A stretch of DNA of 64,000 nucleotides, taken from Prinia subflava (Eukaryota > Chordata > Aves > Passeriformes > Cisticolidae). Below the pieces are notes generated by a model that saw only the letters and a program-made list of their open reading frames with translations, was not told the origin of the DNA and searched no databases. A program made the translations under genes and the position numbers. This document shows, one piece after another, positions 1 through 13,646 of the stretch; within the stretch, counting starts at the first letter, position 1, and every line of letters begins with the position of its first letter. The stretch spans positions 14,583,162-14,647,161 of the forward strand of contig NC_086283.1 in NCBI RefSeq assembly GCF_021018805.1, in the 5' to 3' direction.

Positions 1-3000
1 TTTGGGACCCAGATCTCTTTAATAATGCAGAATACTTTCCTTCCAGTGGGAAGAAAAAAAAAAAAAAAAAGCATCAAGATAAACAGTTTAAACAAAATGC
101 TATGATTAAATTTTCTCTGCTTAAAAGATAAATTTAAAAATGAGGTGATCTCCTAAAACTTAATCCTACATGATTCTAAAGTTCTGGGATGCTGCAGAGT
201 GCAATATGCACCTACAAGGGATATTTGAAAGATAACAAAATAAATTCTGCCATCAAGCAAATGTAGACAGACTCCAGGAACCATTAGAAGTTTTGTCAAT
301 CCATTCTGCAAACAGGCACCCTATATTGGCAGTTCTCTTCATCAAGCACATTTCAGGAATAATAAACTGGTAAAATGCCAGACAGTATGTAAAGTGAATT
401 GATCATGATGTCTGAGTGCCAATATAGGAAGCAAATAACCTGAAGTAGAAGAGTTTTTTAATACCTCAGGAAAGTCATAACATCATCTGTAACTGGAACT
501 GAAGTGAAAACAAAGTAAAGTAAGTCAATTTTAGGTGCACAGATTTAGCAGATGGGACAATTAATCTTCAGAACCAGCATAGACAAACAGTTTGGGTGGG
601 GTTAGAGTTTTGCACAGCCCTAAACACTGTTACTCTGCAAAGCAGCAACCAGAAAAGTTTCAGACAGCTACAGTAGGACAGGAATGGATGCTCCATGATG
701 GGTAATTGTGTGGGAGACCACATTTGTGACTGACCAGAACAGCCTCTGCACCTGCAAAGCAATTTTAGTGACAATTTGTGATAACCAGTTAATGGTGGGA
801 TTAACTGCCTCACTAAGTCCTGTACCCCCAAAACTGTAGCTGACCTCATTAAGTTGACAGATTAGTTACCTTCTGCTGTTCCTAGTTATTCTTCCTTCAG
901 CTTCATTCATCTCCCTCGGGAGAAAACTCCTCAGTTCTAGAATCACATGATCAATACCAATCTGAGGGACTACTGGTAACTGGACAACTGCAATGTGATG
1001 GAGCACCCTGAAATATGCAACATAAACTCTGCACAGAAGAGCTCTGCCTAACTAGATGAGAGGACTAGGTGCTGGGGGGGAAATTCCAGGCAGAGAGAGG
1101 TTGAAGTAGCATGCCTGGATATATGCAACAGAGCAAAACTGGGTAGATTCTACCCAATTCACTTTTAGCTTCTTTTCTCATCCATCATTTCTTGATAAAA
1201 GATTCTTTTAAAATTATTTTAATATTGTCTAAAATAGGACAAGAGAAACAGCTGCAGCTCTGACAGCTTATCTCCACTAAAAATCTGACCTGTAGCATGG
1301 ATGATCAATTTTCCCCACATCAAAATGTGTTGGCAGTTAATAGGAGCAACTCCTTTTTTTTGTTAATTAAGAATGAAGTATGCCACATATCATAATTATT
1401 TTTGAAAAATGTCGATGATAATTCAGCATGTAAACAGAACATTTTATCATTATTTTAAGAAAAAATACAGGTTGTGTTCTTGGAAAAGGGCTTTCTATTT
1501 ACTAAGATTTGACAAGCAAAACTCTAGAAGATCAGATTCAACCACAGCATGGTATTTTAGAAGACATGAGTAAAAGGACCTTTTTTTTAAAATTCATTAA
1601 AATCTGCCCCATGACCCTACCTTAGCACTCTAAGGCCTGAAGTGCAGAGGTAGTGTAATAATCAGGTTGTATGTGTAGCATCTGCTTTTTAATGAATCCA
1701 TGATGCATGTACTTCAATGCAGACAGAACAGCATGTGCTACTTCAACACATTTTGAGTTTTTTAACATCTTCTAGATATCTTCAAAAGTACATAACAAGG
1801 TGCTACATTTGTCAGAGGACAAATTAGGTGGAACCGCTCATGCATTTCCTGTTTCTTGCTAAGAGTTTGATTTTTGAGGAAACCTGACAATTGCACGAAA
1901 AAGCCTCATCCCTCTTAACCTGCCTCAGCAGAGGACCCATCCTGCTCACAGCAGTGCTGAACTCCAACTAGCTGAAACAAATACCTCTTTGTTCGTCAGC
2001 TTAATCCCCAAGTGCAGCAGCCAGGTCAAGATTAACAGACACCCCCTGCTCCCTGCTATTTTTTTTTTTTTTCACATGACCTTTAAAAGCAAACCAATGT
2101 GACACGGTTCACATACAGAACAAACTCTGAGAACACACACAGAGAACTGGAGCCCACGCTCTCCAATCCAAGCCCCAACATGAAATACCCATATCTCCTT
2201 CTGGAGCTTTGCAGACCACTGGAATAACAAGTCTCTCAGGCTGCCAGAGAGATGCTCTTATCTGCTCTAACTCCCCCAGGAAATGACAACCACTAAAATA
2301 AGCACCAGATGGCTAAAAACCCAACTTGAAAAATGAAGGGAAGGTCTTCTCTGGAAAGTGCTCACACATCTAACACTGGTGACAAAACCTGCTGGATTTC
2401 TCCATTTAGTCTACACTACTAATGACTCCAGCAACACATTTACAGCATTATAACTTAGGCACCATCCTTCATCTCTGTGCATGAATCTATAGCTTAGTCA
2501 TTTCTAGATGTTTGTAATGGTAGATTACCTTTTTATTCCCCTTGGTCTAATTCTTGAGGTGAAAAGTTGTTACAAAAATCACTTGCTAACTAATACAGGT
2601 TCATGAACAATTTGCATTTGCTAATGATGTTTAACAGACCACAGTGATTGCTGTCCAGGATTCTTTTAAGAGGCAAAACAAACATCTAAATTATAACTTT
2701 CTAACATCTGCTTCCTCTAAGGGAGGATTTGTATGAGGTTTGACAGATGCAAGAGCTCTGAAGAATGGCTGTTACAAATGAGCCAGATAGCAGAGTCTTG
2801 GAAAATGCAGCCAATCTCAGCTTATTGAAATGAGCTCCAACCCGAGGCAGAAATAACACACAGCTGTTCCTTCTGACTGCTGCTCAGGAGAGAGATGGTG
2901 TCTTGTGATAATATTAATAGATCTCATTTTCCAGGTGGTATGCAGAGTAAAAGAGCACTCACAATTTCATCTCATTTGATGTTATTTATTGTGTATTAAA

Positions 3001-6000
3001 CAACAAAACCCTAGCTCCCCCCAAATCTACAAGCTAGCCCATGTAGCAATGATGGTGTTGAGCAAAACAGTCAACAACTACCCAAGTCCATACATTAGCA
3101 TTTCATTCAAAACATGGTTTTGAGCAGAGTAGGAGCTTTTAGGGTCATACTGTCTTCAGAGAAGTGAATGACAGTTCTGTGACTCTAATTCGTCAATTCA
3201 ATGCAATTCTTATTACAGTTTACTGTGAATTTTATTTATGAAGCCTAACATAAAGAAAAAAATCTGTTAACATAGTAGACACTCCTTTTAACAATAATTT
3301 TAAATCTGCCTCTACACCCTATTCCCAAGACACTCTTACTCAAGAAGTAGCTTCCTTCTGGAAAGACTGGAGGAAAGAGGAATTCCTATCTTTATCACAA
3401 GTGCTAAAAAGAAAAAAAAAAAGAAAAAAAAAAAAGAAAACAACAAAAAAAAAGAAAACAAGAAATTATAATTATGTACCTTTAAAAATTTGTTGAGGTA
3501 GGAATATGGTTTATTTATTTTTCTTTTTTTTTAATTGAATTAGTGAGAAGATGTAACAGGGCTCCTGTTTGTTTGTACAAACAAATCCTTTTAAACAAAC
3601 ACCATGATCAGAAACAACAGTACCATAAGGCTTACAGATGGGAAAGGAAACAAGAAGAGCAGATACTTTTTATGGCCAAAGGAGTCCCATGAAACTCAGT
3701 GACAGATTGTCCGCTGCCATGGACTGGTGGCCTTAATTAATGCTGCAATGATCCCCTTTCAAACCTGTGCAGTTTCGTTACAGTTTTGGGCCATGGGAGG
3801 ACAAGCAGCTGGGACTTGGTCTGATCTCTGCAGGACTGCATCTCCAGAGCCAGCTGCTGACTCTTCCTGAAAGAGGTGGACAAGGGCTGGGCAAATCTGT
3901 TCTACCAGTCTCCTGTCAAAAGGTGAGTTAATTTTGGGGCAGCAGAAGTGAGGGCATATGCTGGCTGTGTGTTTTAACACTGCTGCTGCTGCTCCAGGGA
4001 AGGTGTTTGACTACATAACCACTTCTCCCCTGCGTGGGAGAGCCTACCCATACAGTTTCTTCCCTTCAATTTTGGGTCAAGCTGTCACACAAATCTTGTG
4101 CAGGCTGTCCAAATTTCATGCAGGGTACAAAACTACAACCACATCTGTTTCTCATACAGCAGTTCCACACAGTTCTGCACCCTTCTGGCCTCACAGTCCA
4201 TAATCTCCATTAAATTCAGTCTGTGTCTGACAAGATAAATTCTCATTAGCATCTTGTGCTTTCCCTTCTGAGACTCCATATGAATAACATACAGTACTTG
4301 ACAACCTAAATGGCACTTTTCCTTGTGCCCAGCCTCTGGCACTTAGAGAAACAAAGGCCGAATATCCCACAAAAGAAGCACCAGCATAACTTGCAGAATT
4401 TTATGCCTGTAAGTGGTGAATAACTTTAATCAGTGCCCAAACTGACAAGAGGGTTATCAACTGCCAAACTGAACAAAAGTTTGGTGGGCTCACAGCATCG
4501 GTGCAACATGCTGGGCAACGTTGTTGCTGCTGTTCCCAACAGCAGGAAAAACGTGTTACCCACGGGAACATGTATGTATTGCCTACCACCTAGCCAGGAG
4601 AGAGAATACAATTTGCAGCTATATAGAACAGTACGTTATCTGGTTTGAGTTTCTTTGTTTTACTCAGTTTCCTTTAGGAAACCTTCACTGAAGTGTCTCA
4701 AAATGAAGGATAAATATTTAACCCCCTTGTTTCAGTAACTCACTCTGAAGATGCACTCTGATGTCATAGAAGAACAAAATTCTAATGCAGATAAACTTAT
4801 TATGTTGCAAAGCTCACGCTGCTATATAAGAGGCACTGAACATACAATTTGTGTGCCAAGATTGAAGTGTATTATTGCATATCCATAACAAATTTCCAGT
4901 GGATACTAAAATCTGAATGAATAACACACATGACACAGCTGATATGATACTTCAGGACATGAAGGTGAGTAATCTAAACACTTCAAGACTCCCTTTCTAG
5001 TCACAATTTAAAACCTGGAGATGTTGATGCAAAAAAGAGCTAGCTCAGTGTGAAAAACATGTAGAGCTCACACTATTTTACTTTTCCTTAGAATGAAGAC
5101 CTTTGACTCAAAGGCTCTGTGTTAAAAGCTGAATAGAGTAACTGATCCTTACTACTACTGAAGAGCACTCCTCAAATGTGACCAGACTTGTCAAGTCATA
5201 GGTATCATAAAGCCTTCCTAAATAAGCATTCGTAAGAGTGATCCAAAAAAAATAGAAGTACTGAAATCACCCATGACCAAGGCAGCAATTCAGAAGTGAA
5301 ATCCCTGCTGCAAAATTATGCCACTTGCAAAAGTCAGCATTTTACGGCTACTTTAAGGGGTAATGGACTTCCTAAACACAAAATTAAATTCCTAAATTTA
5401 TTCTTGAGCAGTTTTCTAGAGGAATGAGTGTCAGCACATCCTTAAGGATGTAGAGTAGAGGCAAGGCCTCCATTATCTGTCTTTAGAAGAACGTTGTTGT
5501 CCCTTTATTGGGCCACCTAGAGATAGGCAATGCCATGTGAAGCTGACTCTGAATTGGGAACACACAAGTGAGAAAGGTGGAAGGATCATATAAGTCTCAG
5601 GGAAAACGTAGAATTTAATTTAGCATGGACTGGAATGACAGACAGTTTTCTTGCACCATGAACACTTATGGAGGAGAGAGCCACTCTTCCTCCTTCAATC
5701 TAGTCCACCAAAAAGCAAAATTTTGCTTTTAAGAAGAAGAGTTTAATGTCTGAGCAGTAGACACTAGACCTCTCATTTGATTTTCAGAGTATGGCAAAAA
5801 TAAAGGGTTTAACAAGAAGAGGAGGAACAGGAGCCCCATAACGTTTGGTTCCCAGTCCTAAAGCCTGTCCTCACATGCAGGAAGCAGAAAATTCCTGCAG
5901 AGATACAAAAGGACCTGTATGCTACTGCTGTCTTTTTATTTTTCAGTGATTCTATAAATAAGAGGAAAACAAGAATTTAGCTGAGAATTTTTTTTCTTGA

Positions 6001-9000
6001 CCACATATAATCTGTAGGCTGGGAAATCCTTGCTACCTGCATTTAAGCCGAAGCAATTGATCAAAAAGAATTTGATAAGAAAGGAAACCTTTCTGTTTCA
6101 ATTCCTGCCCTCCCCCAATTTGATATAAGCAGTAACATCAAAGTCTGAGCTAATGATGTTACCTAGAGACAACGCAGTCCACTGAACAGTGAGCAACTTC
6201 TGCATGATGAACTGAAGACAAGCATTTCAATGCAATAAAATCAGGAGAGGAATTACTTCTAAAACAGCTGTATAAGGATGGAAAAGAGAGGAACTGCTAA
6301 GAGGGATTGATTAATATTGGCACCCTTAGTGCTGAGAAACTGAGAACATCACGAAAATATTCAGTGAAGATGTAGAACTGTAACACTTCTCAGGTCACGT
6401 AGAAAAAGAAGTGAAACTAATAATTCCAAATATATTTGCTCCAGGATGGTGATGGTTTCAGTTCCCTGGATACAAGTCTCAGGGGGATCTAAGAGTTTTG
6501 CTCTGTAGTTCAAATCAGTGGTTGGGAAGCAGTGCTCAGAGGTTCTGTGCTCAGCGATTAAAGGATTAACAGAGCAGGGCAGCAGCTTTCAACCTCTCAG
6601 AAGTTCTGCATTTGTGTTTGTACATGCTGAGCTTTTAGGGCTGCCCAAGCAGGAGATCATTTGAATAGGATTTTCAAGGGCAGGCAGAACATACCCAACA
6701 TATATTCCATAATATAAAGTAAATGAAAAACACATTTCTCGTGAAATTAAATCTTGCTCAGAGAACAAGAGAGAACAGACCTCTTCACCAATGTGGGGTT
6801 CATGAAAGGGCCAGAGTTTATTGGGTAAAGGCTGCAGAACAGGGAGTTCTGAGAAAGATTTATCATCATCTGCAGGGCCTAGAGATGAGAAATAGGAGTG
6901 TCAGGATTCCACCAGCAATCTCTGTCATGAAGATTTCCTGAATGCTCAGACTTGAAAATAGTCTTAAATTAAGAATAGGATTAGATAGTGGACTATCAAG
7001 TATTTGATATTTTTGAAATGAAGATTTATGCTGTGTTTAAAGTGCATCTTGATTAAGCCATCTCTGTTTTGTTGAAACCATAATAATAATGCTCATAACT
7101 CCTTGACATAGCTTAATTTTGTACATGGCTCACATGGCTTTCAACAAAGGAACTGCCAGAATATTTTAAGCCTGTTCTACAATCATCAAGTGTCCTGAAT
7201 CTGGTCACAGCAGTGCATTTCTGCTTCATAGGTAAAGCACAAACCCAACATGATTGACAACATAGAATAATCCATTTATGGGGGATGCATCTCTGAAGCG
7301 CTTTCAGCCAGCCTCCCTCCCAAAGCTTCTCTGTTAGGAACTGTCATACGATAGTAATTTTCTCATTATCCATGAAGCTTCCTTGGATGCATTTTCTGCA
7401 GTGTCTAGTATGTTTCCAGTCCCTCTGCTAAGGCACCATCCCTATTTCCATCCCACCTGACCTATTCTCTTCACAGAATTGGAATTTTTGCCTCACAAGC
7501 ATACTTGAATTTTATTTTCTACTTTATATAAAGCTAACTAGGCAGTGACAGATCAAACCAATCAACTGGCACCTCTTCAGCTAAGTACATTAACTATGAA
7601 GCTCTCCTCTTATTCTTAAGCTCTGTCAACACTTTATCCCATCTTAAGAGCTTGATGTTACCTGGAAATCCTTATAAATGTACATTCTCATACTAAATTA
7701 AGGTAGAAGGTTTCTATCCAGGCTCTCAAATTGCTTTAATGCTAATTCCTTTATATTCGTCCTTGTTTCTGTCACCATTTATTCTCTGGAACAGTTCACT
7801 GAACTTCCTTCAGAAACTTTTTTCTGCTGGAGGCAAACACAAATACCTGGCAGCAGTAAGTCTTCTCCACTGCTGGTGGTCTCCTTGCCAGTTTGGGGTG
7901 ATGACAGACAGCAGATAAAGCACTTGAGTTACAGGAGGAGAGGACAGGCACACCCACAGAGATGATGGGACAGCAGGTGCCACAGTCAGTGCCACCCTCC
8001 TTTCCTGGCATATCAGTCGAGATATCATGGCGAGAAGGTTGAGCTTAAAGTTCACAGGGTTGGACACAACACCACATCTGGTAGTGTCCTCTGGCTTCAG
8101 AGGAAATAGAGAGACACCACATCACTGCAGAGTGCAAGGTGTTTTTTCATCACTACAGAGGAAAAAGGCAGTGATGTGGAATACAGAGGGAAGGAATAAA
8201 CCCCTTTTCCCCTATCCTGTAACTCCGTATGTGTCAGACTATGAGAGTGATTGCAGGCACGGACAAAGTTTCCCCAGAAATAGGAAAGGGATAGTTTAAT
8301 CTTCCTGAAAAAAAAAACGAGTAGGGGATATGCTTCTGAAGAGATGAAAGCCACAACATGATATTGCATGGATACATCCAGCAAAAATGTTTTAAATGCT
8401 CAGAGCTATGACTCCCACTCTTGCATGTTAAACAAATACACCTCTGAGCTTGTGTGCTGTTTGGTTAACACTGGATCCACTGCAGAGAAATTGAAATTAG
8501 ACTTGTAGTTTGAGGAGAGAAGAAAAATACTAATTTTACAAGCTAAAGTTATGCCAGCTATCCAAAGCTGTTAAGCTCTGTGGATCTCTGAAGAAGTGTT
8601 TTTGGCACCAATGCAAACAAATGTAAACTGAGTAAAGATTATATGAAAACAGCATAATGAAATTTAAATGCCAGTAAATAATGTTTTCGCTCAAGAGGAA
8701 TTTAATTCAGAAGATACCATTTAAGATACTAACTACTGTACCATTTGCAACTAGACAAAGAGGAAAATTCATGTACATTTTTCTTGATGGGCCAGGATAT
8801 GTTTATAAGTATAAATACTATCGATATTTTACTATAACTGAGAATCTCCTATCACTATGTAATTATCAAAATAATACATAAAGGAGCATAGAACAAGTTC
8901 ATGATAGTGTGGAATGTTATCTTTAGCAAGTTGAGAATCAGCCACAAAACCCAAAAAGTTATAGAAATAATCTACATGACTGCAATAAATCCTTCTTACT

Positions 9001-9229
9001 GTACTGGAGAGTTGCTTATTCTTGACAAAACATGCATTGCAATTTTTAACTTTTTTAAAATCAGACTCAGAGATTTGGACATTTCCACCTACAAAGCAGA
9101 GTGCTCTCAGCCTTAGGAGATGGGAAAACATTGGCTAAATTAAAACAGTGCTTCTAAGAGAAAATGAATACAAAAATATTTATATTCAAGCATTTCACAG
9201 TCGTGGCTTTAAAATAAAAATTATTCTAG
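1..9229. other. Non-coding unique DNA, no gene seen
   Basis: This is AT-rich sequence with only short open frames (at most about 95 codons) in all six frames, and none resembles a known protein. It holds an A17 run at 54-70, a T14 run at 2059-2072 and an A-rich imperfect tract near 3405-3466. A GTGAGT donor-like string follows AAAAG near 3922 and another follows ATGAAG near 4964. Neither bounds a convincing coding exon. I see no repeat family I recognise. Confidence 0.6.
3405..3466. repeat. A-rich low-complexity tract
   Basis: Runs of A are interrupted by single G or C bases, in an (AAAAG)n-like pattern. It is not attached to a recognisable retrotransposon 3' end. Confidence 0.85.
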
Positions 9230-9990
9230 GAGATAAGATGCTGCTTGACCTCACACTAACAAAGAGGGAAGGCATTGTTGGAGATGGTTGGCAGCAGCCT
9301 TGGCTGCAATGACCATGTGATTGGGGAGTTCAGTATCAGGTCAGAAGGAAGCAGGGCAGCAAGTAAGATTACAGCCATGGACTTCAGGAGAGATAACATT
9401 AGCCTCTTCAGGAATTTCCTTGGAAGAGTCTTTCTGGGCAACAAGCCATCCATGAGCCAGCTGGGCCCTGGTGGCCAAGAAGGCCAATGGTATCCTGGGG
9501 TGCATTAGGAAGGGCATTGACAGCGCATTGAGGGGTGTAGTCCTGCCCCTCTACTCAGCCTTGGTGAGGTGCATCTGGAGTGCAGTGTCCAGTTTTGGGC
9601 TCCTCAGGGCAAGGGAGACAGGGAGCTCCTGCAGTAAGTCCAGTGGAGAGTGACAAACTCAATTAAGAACCTCTTACATTAGTTAAGGGCATCTCATAAG
9701 GACATGCTTAGAGGGCTGGGCCTGTTCAGCCTAGAGCAGAAATGACTGAGAGGGGATCTCATCAATGTCTGTGAGTATCCAAAGGAAGGTGTCAAGAGGA
9801 TGGAGCCAGGCTCTTCTCAGTGGTGCCAAGAAAAAGGACAATAGGTAATGGGCAGAAACTGAGGCACAGGAAGTTCCCCCTGAACATGAGGAAGAACTTC
9901 TTTCTTTACTGTGCATGTAACTGTGTACTGGATCAGGCTGCTGAGGGAGGTGGAGTCCCTTTCAACCTTACCCATCCTGTGACTCTGAAA
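9230..9990 (+). mobile_element. CR1 LINE fragment, internally deleted
   Basis: The plus strand reads as an old chicken-repeat-1 (CR1) non-LTR retrotransposon. The first part (about 9240-9430) encodes a degraded piece of the CR1 ORF2 protein. A recognisable stretch there reads GSSLGCNDHV, then DFRRDN and LFRNFLGRV, as in the segment between endonuclease and reverse transcriptase. From about 9455 the sequence jumps to the CR1 3' portion ('gtggccaagaaggccaatgg', then the 'ctgggcctgttcagcct' and 'gaacatgaggaagaacttct' blocks). It ends near 9990 at a decayed 'cctgtgactctg' terminus. Most of the reverse transcriptase is missing, so this copy is dead. The repeat identity is from remembered CR1 consensus patterns. 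Confidence 0.85.
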
Positions 9991-10430
9991 TGTTGGATCA
10001 ACCCCCTCACAGTACTTACTGCCCTTCAGCTCAGTTTGTTTTGGTTTCAAACCAGACTTCCTGCTTTAGGGATTTTCCCATTACTAAAGTAAGTCAATTC
10101 TCTATTTTTTTACTTGCAAAATCTTCAGGCCTTGTGTGGCCAGGTTTTTTTATGTACCATGCCCCCCACAAGAGCAGAACTAACGTTTCTCTCTGCAGTA
10201 GAGGCAGGAGTGGCTGCCTGGCTGTAACACTTAAAAGAGGTTTGCAGCCTTTAAGAGTTTTGTGTGTTGCAGCTTTACCTCCCCATAGCATGAATAATGC
10301 TCTCATTGTAATTATTTTTGTATTTTATCTGAATATGATAATTTCTTCAAGCTGAAAAATCCCCCAGTAATCATAGTATTTCATCCGTGCTCACCTGGTA
10401 AATATCTCATTTGCACTAATGTAGAAATGT

Positions 10431-10452
10431 GGCAACACGTTGCCTAGTGACC
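10431..10452. promoter_or_regulatory. Candidate RFX X-box-like site
   Basis: GGCAACACGTTGCC (10431-10444) puts two inverted GTTGCC half-sites 2 bp apart. The overlapping GTTGCCTAGTGACC (10439-10452) differs at two positions from the classic RFX X-box GTTGCCTAGCAACC. This is a motif match only; binding is unproven. Confidence 0.3.
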
Positions 10453-13400
10453 AGGAGCATTCCCCTCTACCCTTTTCTCTCACAAAGTGAGGCTTTTTCT
10501 ATAGCAAGTAAGTGAGTATTTTAATGTTATGGAATTAAGTTTTATTAGATGTCAGCTTCTTAATAACATTGGCAAGATCTATAAAATAGAACTCCACACA
10601 TCTGCTTGCCAAACGACTTTCTAAGCCTCCTAATGTTTCCATTTATGCAATACAATCCTATTTTATATGTCATTTTACAGCTCTAGGAAAAACACTTTCC
10701 AGTCGAAATGCATTCCAATGCATATATTTGGCTTACAGGAACATATACAGGCAACAGTCCAGTGTCTATCCAAAGGATTTGCTCTCTTTTCCTACTTGAA
10801 TCCCAAACTGCCCTGGTCTGTATTTCACCTCTGTCTTAAGGCCCTTCCATTACACAGTTAATAATAAGTGCAGGAACTACTGAGTGAAGTCCTTTCACTT
10901 GTGATCTGCAGGTGGTGATAATGGTCCCTCTGGCTTGAAACACTTGTGTGTCAGATTAACACAGAGAGAATGCAGGATGATGCACAGAGCAGGGTGTCAG
11001 CTCCAGTGCTGCCAACACCCAGCTCACAGACCTTGGGCCCAGGTCCAAGAATATACACAGCAGGCCTAAAAAGCAAGGATTTTAAATATTAAAAAAGTAA
11101 TGGAATGTTTGCTTTAGTTGCCTCCATGTTCTTTTTCATGCTTCCCTTTTCATACGTTTCTTCCACCAGTAGATAGGAAGAGGGTAACAGATAAAAACAC
11201 GCCATGGCATATTTTCAAATAAAAGCTGCCAGTCTCACATAAAATTGCTGTTTCGGGAGACTTAGAGAAAAACAAAGTACTTCAAAATTCAGTCAATTCA
11301 CTCGTGGATAACTTGGAAGCAAATTCCTCTGCCGTATCCATACAATTTTCTGTGGCACCACACAATACCACACAATACAAAATCATCTCAAAGCTTCTCA
11401 GAGGGAGATAGCATCCTTCAGCTGATCCTCCACTCTGTTCCCCTTGAAACACTGCCCTGACATCTCTGGAGAAACCAACCACTAGCATCCAAAAGTTTTA
11501 TCTGTTTCAGGGATCAAATGGAGACATAAGAACTTCACCTTAGCAATGATAATTCAAGTTCATGAAGTAAGTTCTGGCATTTTCCTGTGCTTTCTAGAGC
11601 AGACACAAACAGTGACTTAAACACATCTGCAAGCGATATTCTCAGCCAAAATGAACAGAGGAGTAAATGCATAAAGAATGAAGAAAAAAGTCTGTAAAAT
11701 GACCCAAGAGAAATAACAGGTTCTATCACTTATTATGTTGGTGAATGTTAAGATCATTAAAATCCTTGAACGCTGCCATAGACAAACACTCTCTCTTGTG
11801 GAAAAGAAATATCATCTCTCTTGTAAGGGACAGGAGAACAGCCTTAAAAAATGGTGGAAAAAATCGACCTTTGGGTTTTGGTTATGAAATTATATTTACT
11901 CCATCCTTTTCTGAACAGGGATTTGATTTAACATTTTAAAAGGCTCCAAGTCCCAGTTTCACGAATGACTTTTATTTTTTTAATATGACTGGTCTCTAAT
12001 TCAGTTGAGCATATCTAAAAAGTACACAGTTAAGTAGAAACCATATAAATATTGTTCAGCTTCCAGGAAGCCTCACTGCAATTGGCAAGAGTAACAACCA
12101 CAGTTCAGCTTCAGGACAGCCAAGAGGAAGGACAGAAAAAGCACAAGTGAATTAAATGAGAAATTTCAGAAAGAGGGATGAAAGGCTTTGCTAGACATTA
12201 TTGGTATACGGGGAAAAAGAAAGGACTTGCAGACAACCTGGAGGAGTTTAGTTGTACATAGCCCAAGTGCATAGAAAAACCACTGTCTGAGGTGCCTCAG
12301 GCTGTGAGCAAGGAAGCTTTCCTACACATTTCCTACACAAAGCAAGAAAGCTTTTTCCACATTTCATTATTCTTAAGGGAATCTGGAGTTTGTCCACCCA
12401 TTTATAAATGAGCAAAGTTCTTCCAGTTAGAGAGAGGGTCGGGGATGGAAGCACTGAGCAACATTTCTACCTCCTGAGTTGTCTGTAGCACTGACAGCTG
12501 GCAAAAAAATTTTGCTACGGGTTGCACATTTATGGTCTCAGATTTTATTAAAAACTGGGGAAAACATTTCTTATAAAGCCTTGTTTGGGTGTTATTTATG
12601 AATACTGAAGGGCCAGGTTTATAAAGTGAATTAGGGATTATGGTTCTTTTTGGCTCTAAGCAGCTTCTCAGGTTATTGAGTATAAGGAGAGGGGAGAGAA
12701 AAATATGTATCTTATATGTATCACCAAGTTTTTGCTTCCTACTTGAAACCTTCTTCCATCTTTCTCCCCATTTTACCTCCTGTCTCATCTAGGATGGCTG
12801 CTTTGAGTAATTCAGCTGCTTTCTATAAAATGAGGCTGAAACCAGGTCCTTGAGCTTCTGTACTGACCAAGGAACATAACTCCGTTTCCTGCCTGCTCAT
12901 GTCCTACTGGCATCTGAAATGTGGCCAGCTCGGTCAGAAAGTCAATGAACACAGAGAACTTGGCAGGCATTCCATGTATGGATACACAACAGAATAATGG
13001 TCCACCCTGCACCAGAGCTCCACGCGTGCCAGGGATCACACCTTTCTAATTCCGGGCCTGGAGACCACAGACCAAGAGTCATTTGGTGGGGAAACGGGAG
13101 TGGGTTATTGCTCTTGAGAAACACAGCAAGCCCAACTCCATCTGTGCTGCTGCCTCAACACCACATGCGTTATCTGTCTAGATACAGACTAACACTTCAC
13201 CTAAGGCAAACCAGCATTAGCTGCCTCACTGGAGTGCTGCTGTAAGAGCTTTGTAAAGTGATCTGTGCCTGTAGAAATGCAGACACCCTGAGGACCCCTC
13301 TGGGTCTACAGCACTGCTGCTTATGGGGGCAAGAATTTTTCCAGCCATTTCCTCCTCCTGAAGCATTTATAACACAGTGAAGAAAAAGAAATAAAGCACT

Positions 13401-13630
13401 AAGTTTCTGGCTTTAGAGTGGTGTATCCCCATTCCAGGTTTCCCTTCAATCTACCTTCTCTTTCCATTTATACTCTGAACTGCACAGCACTTAACACTGG
13501 GTTTAAAGGAATCTCCACACCTCTTAACCCAGTATGGACTGCCCCATATTGCTACTTTGCCTAGATGCTTTATGCATTTTTAAAAGCATCACCACATTCT
13601 GCCAGTTCAAGAGTCACTAAGTCAATCTCA

Positions 13631-13646
13631 GAAAGAAAGAAAGAAA
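13631..13646. repeat. (GAAA)n microsatellite, short
   Basis: Four consecutive GAAA units. Confidence 0.8.

Noticed and set aside
3759..3980. 73-codon minus-strand frame with a protein-like stretch near LVEQICPALVHLFQEE
   Set aside because: A brief resemblance to zinc-transporter ectodomain segments did not hold over its length, and the nearby consensus donor (GTGAGT at 3924) is on the opposite strand.
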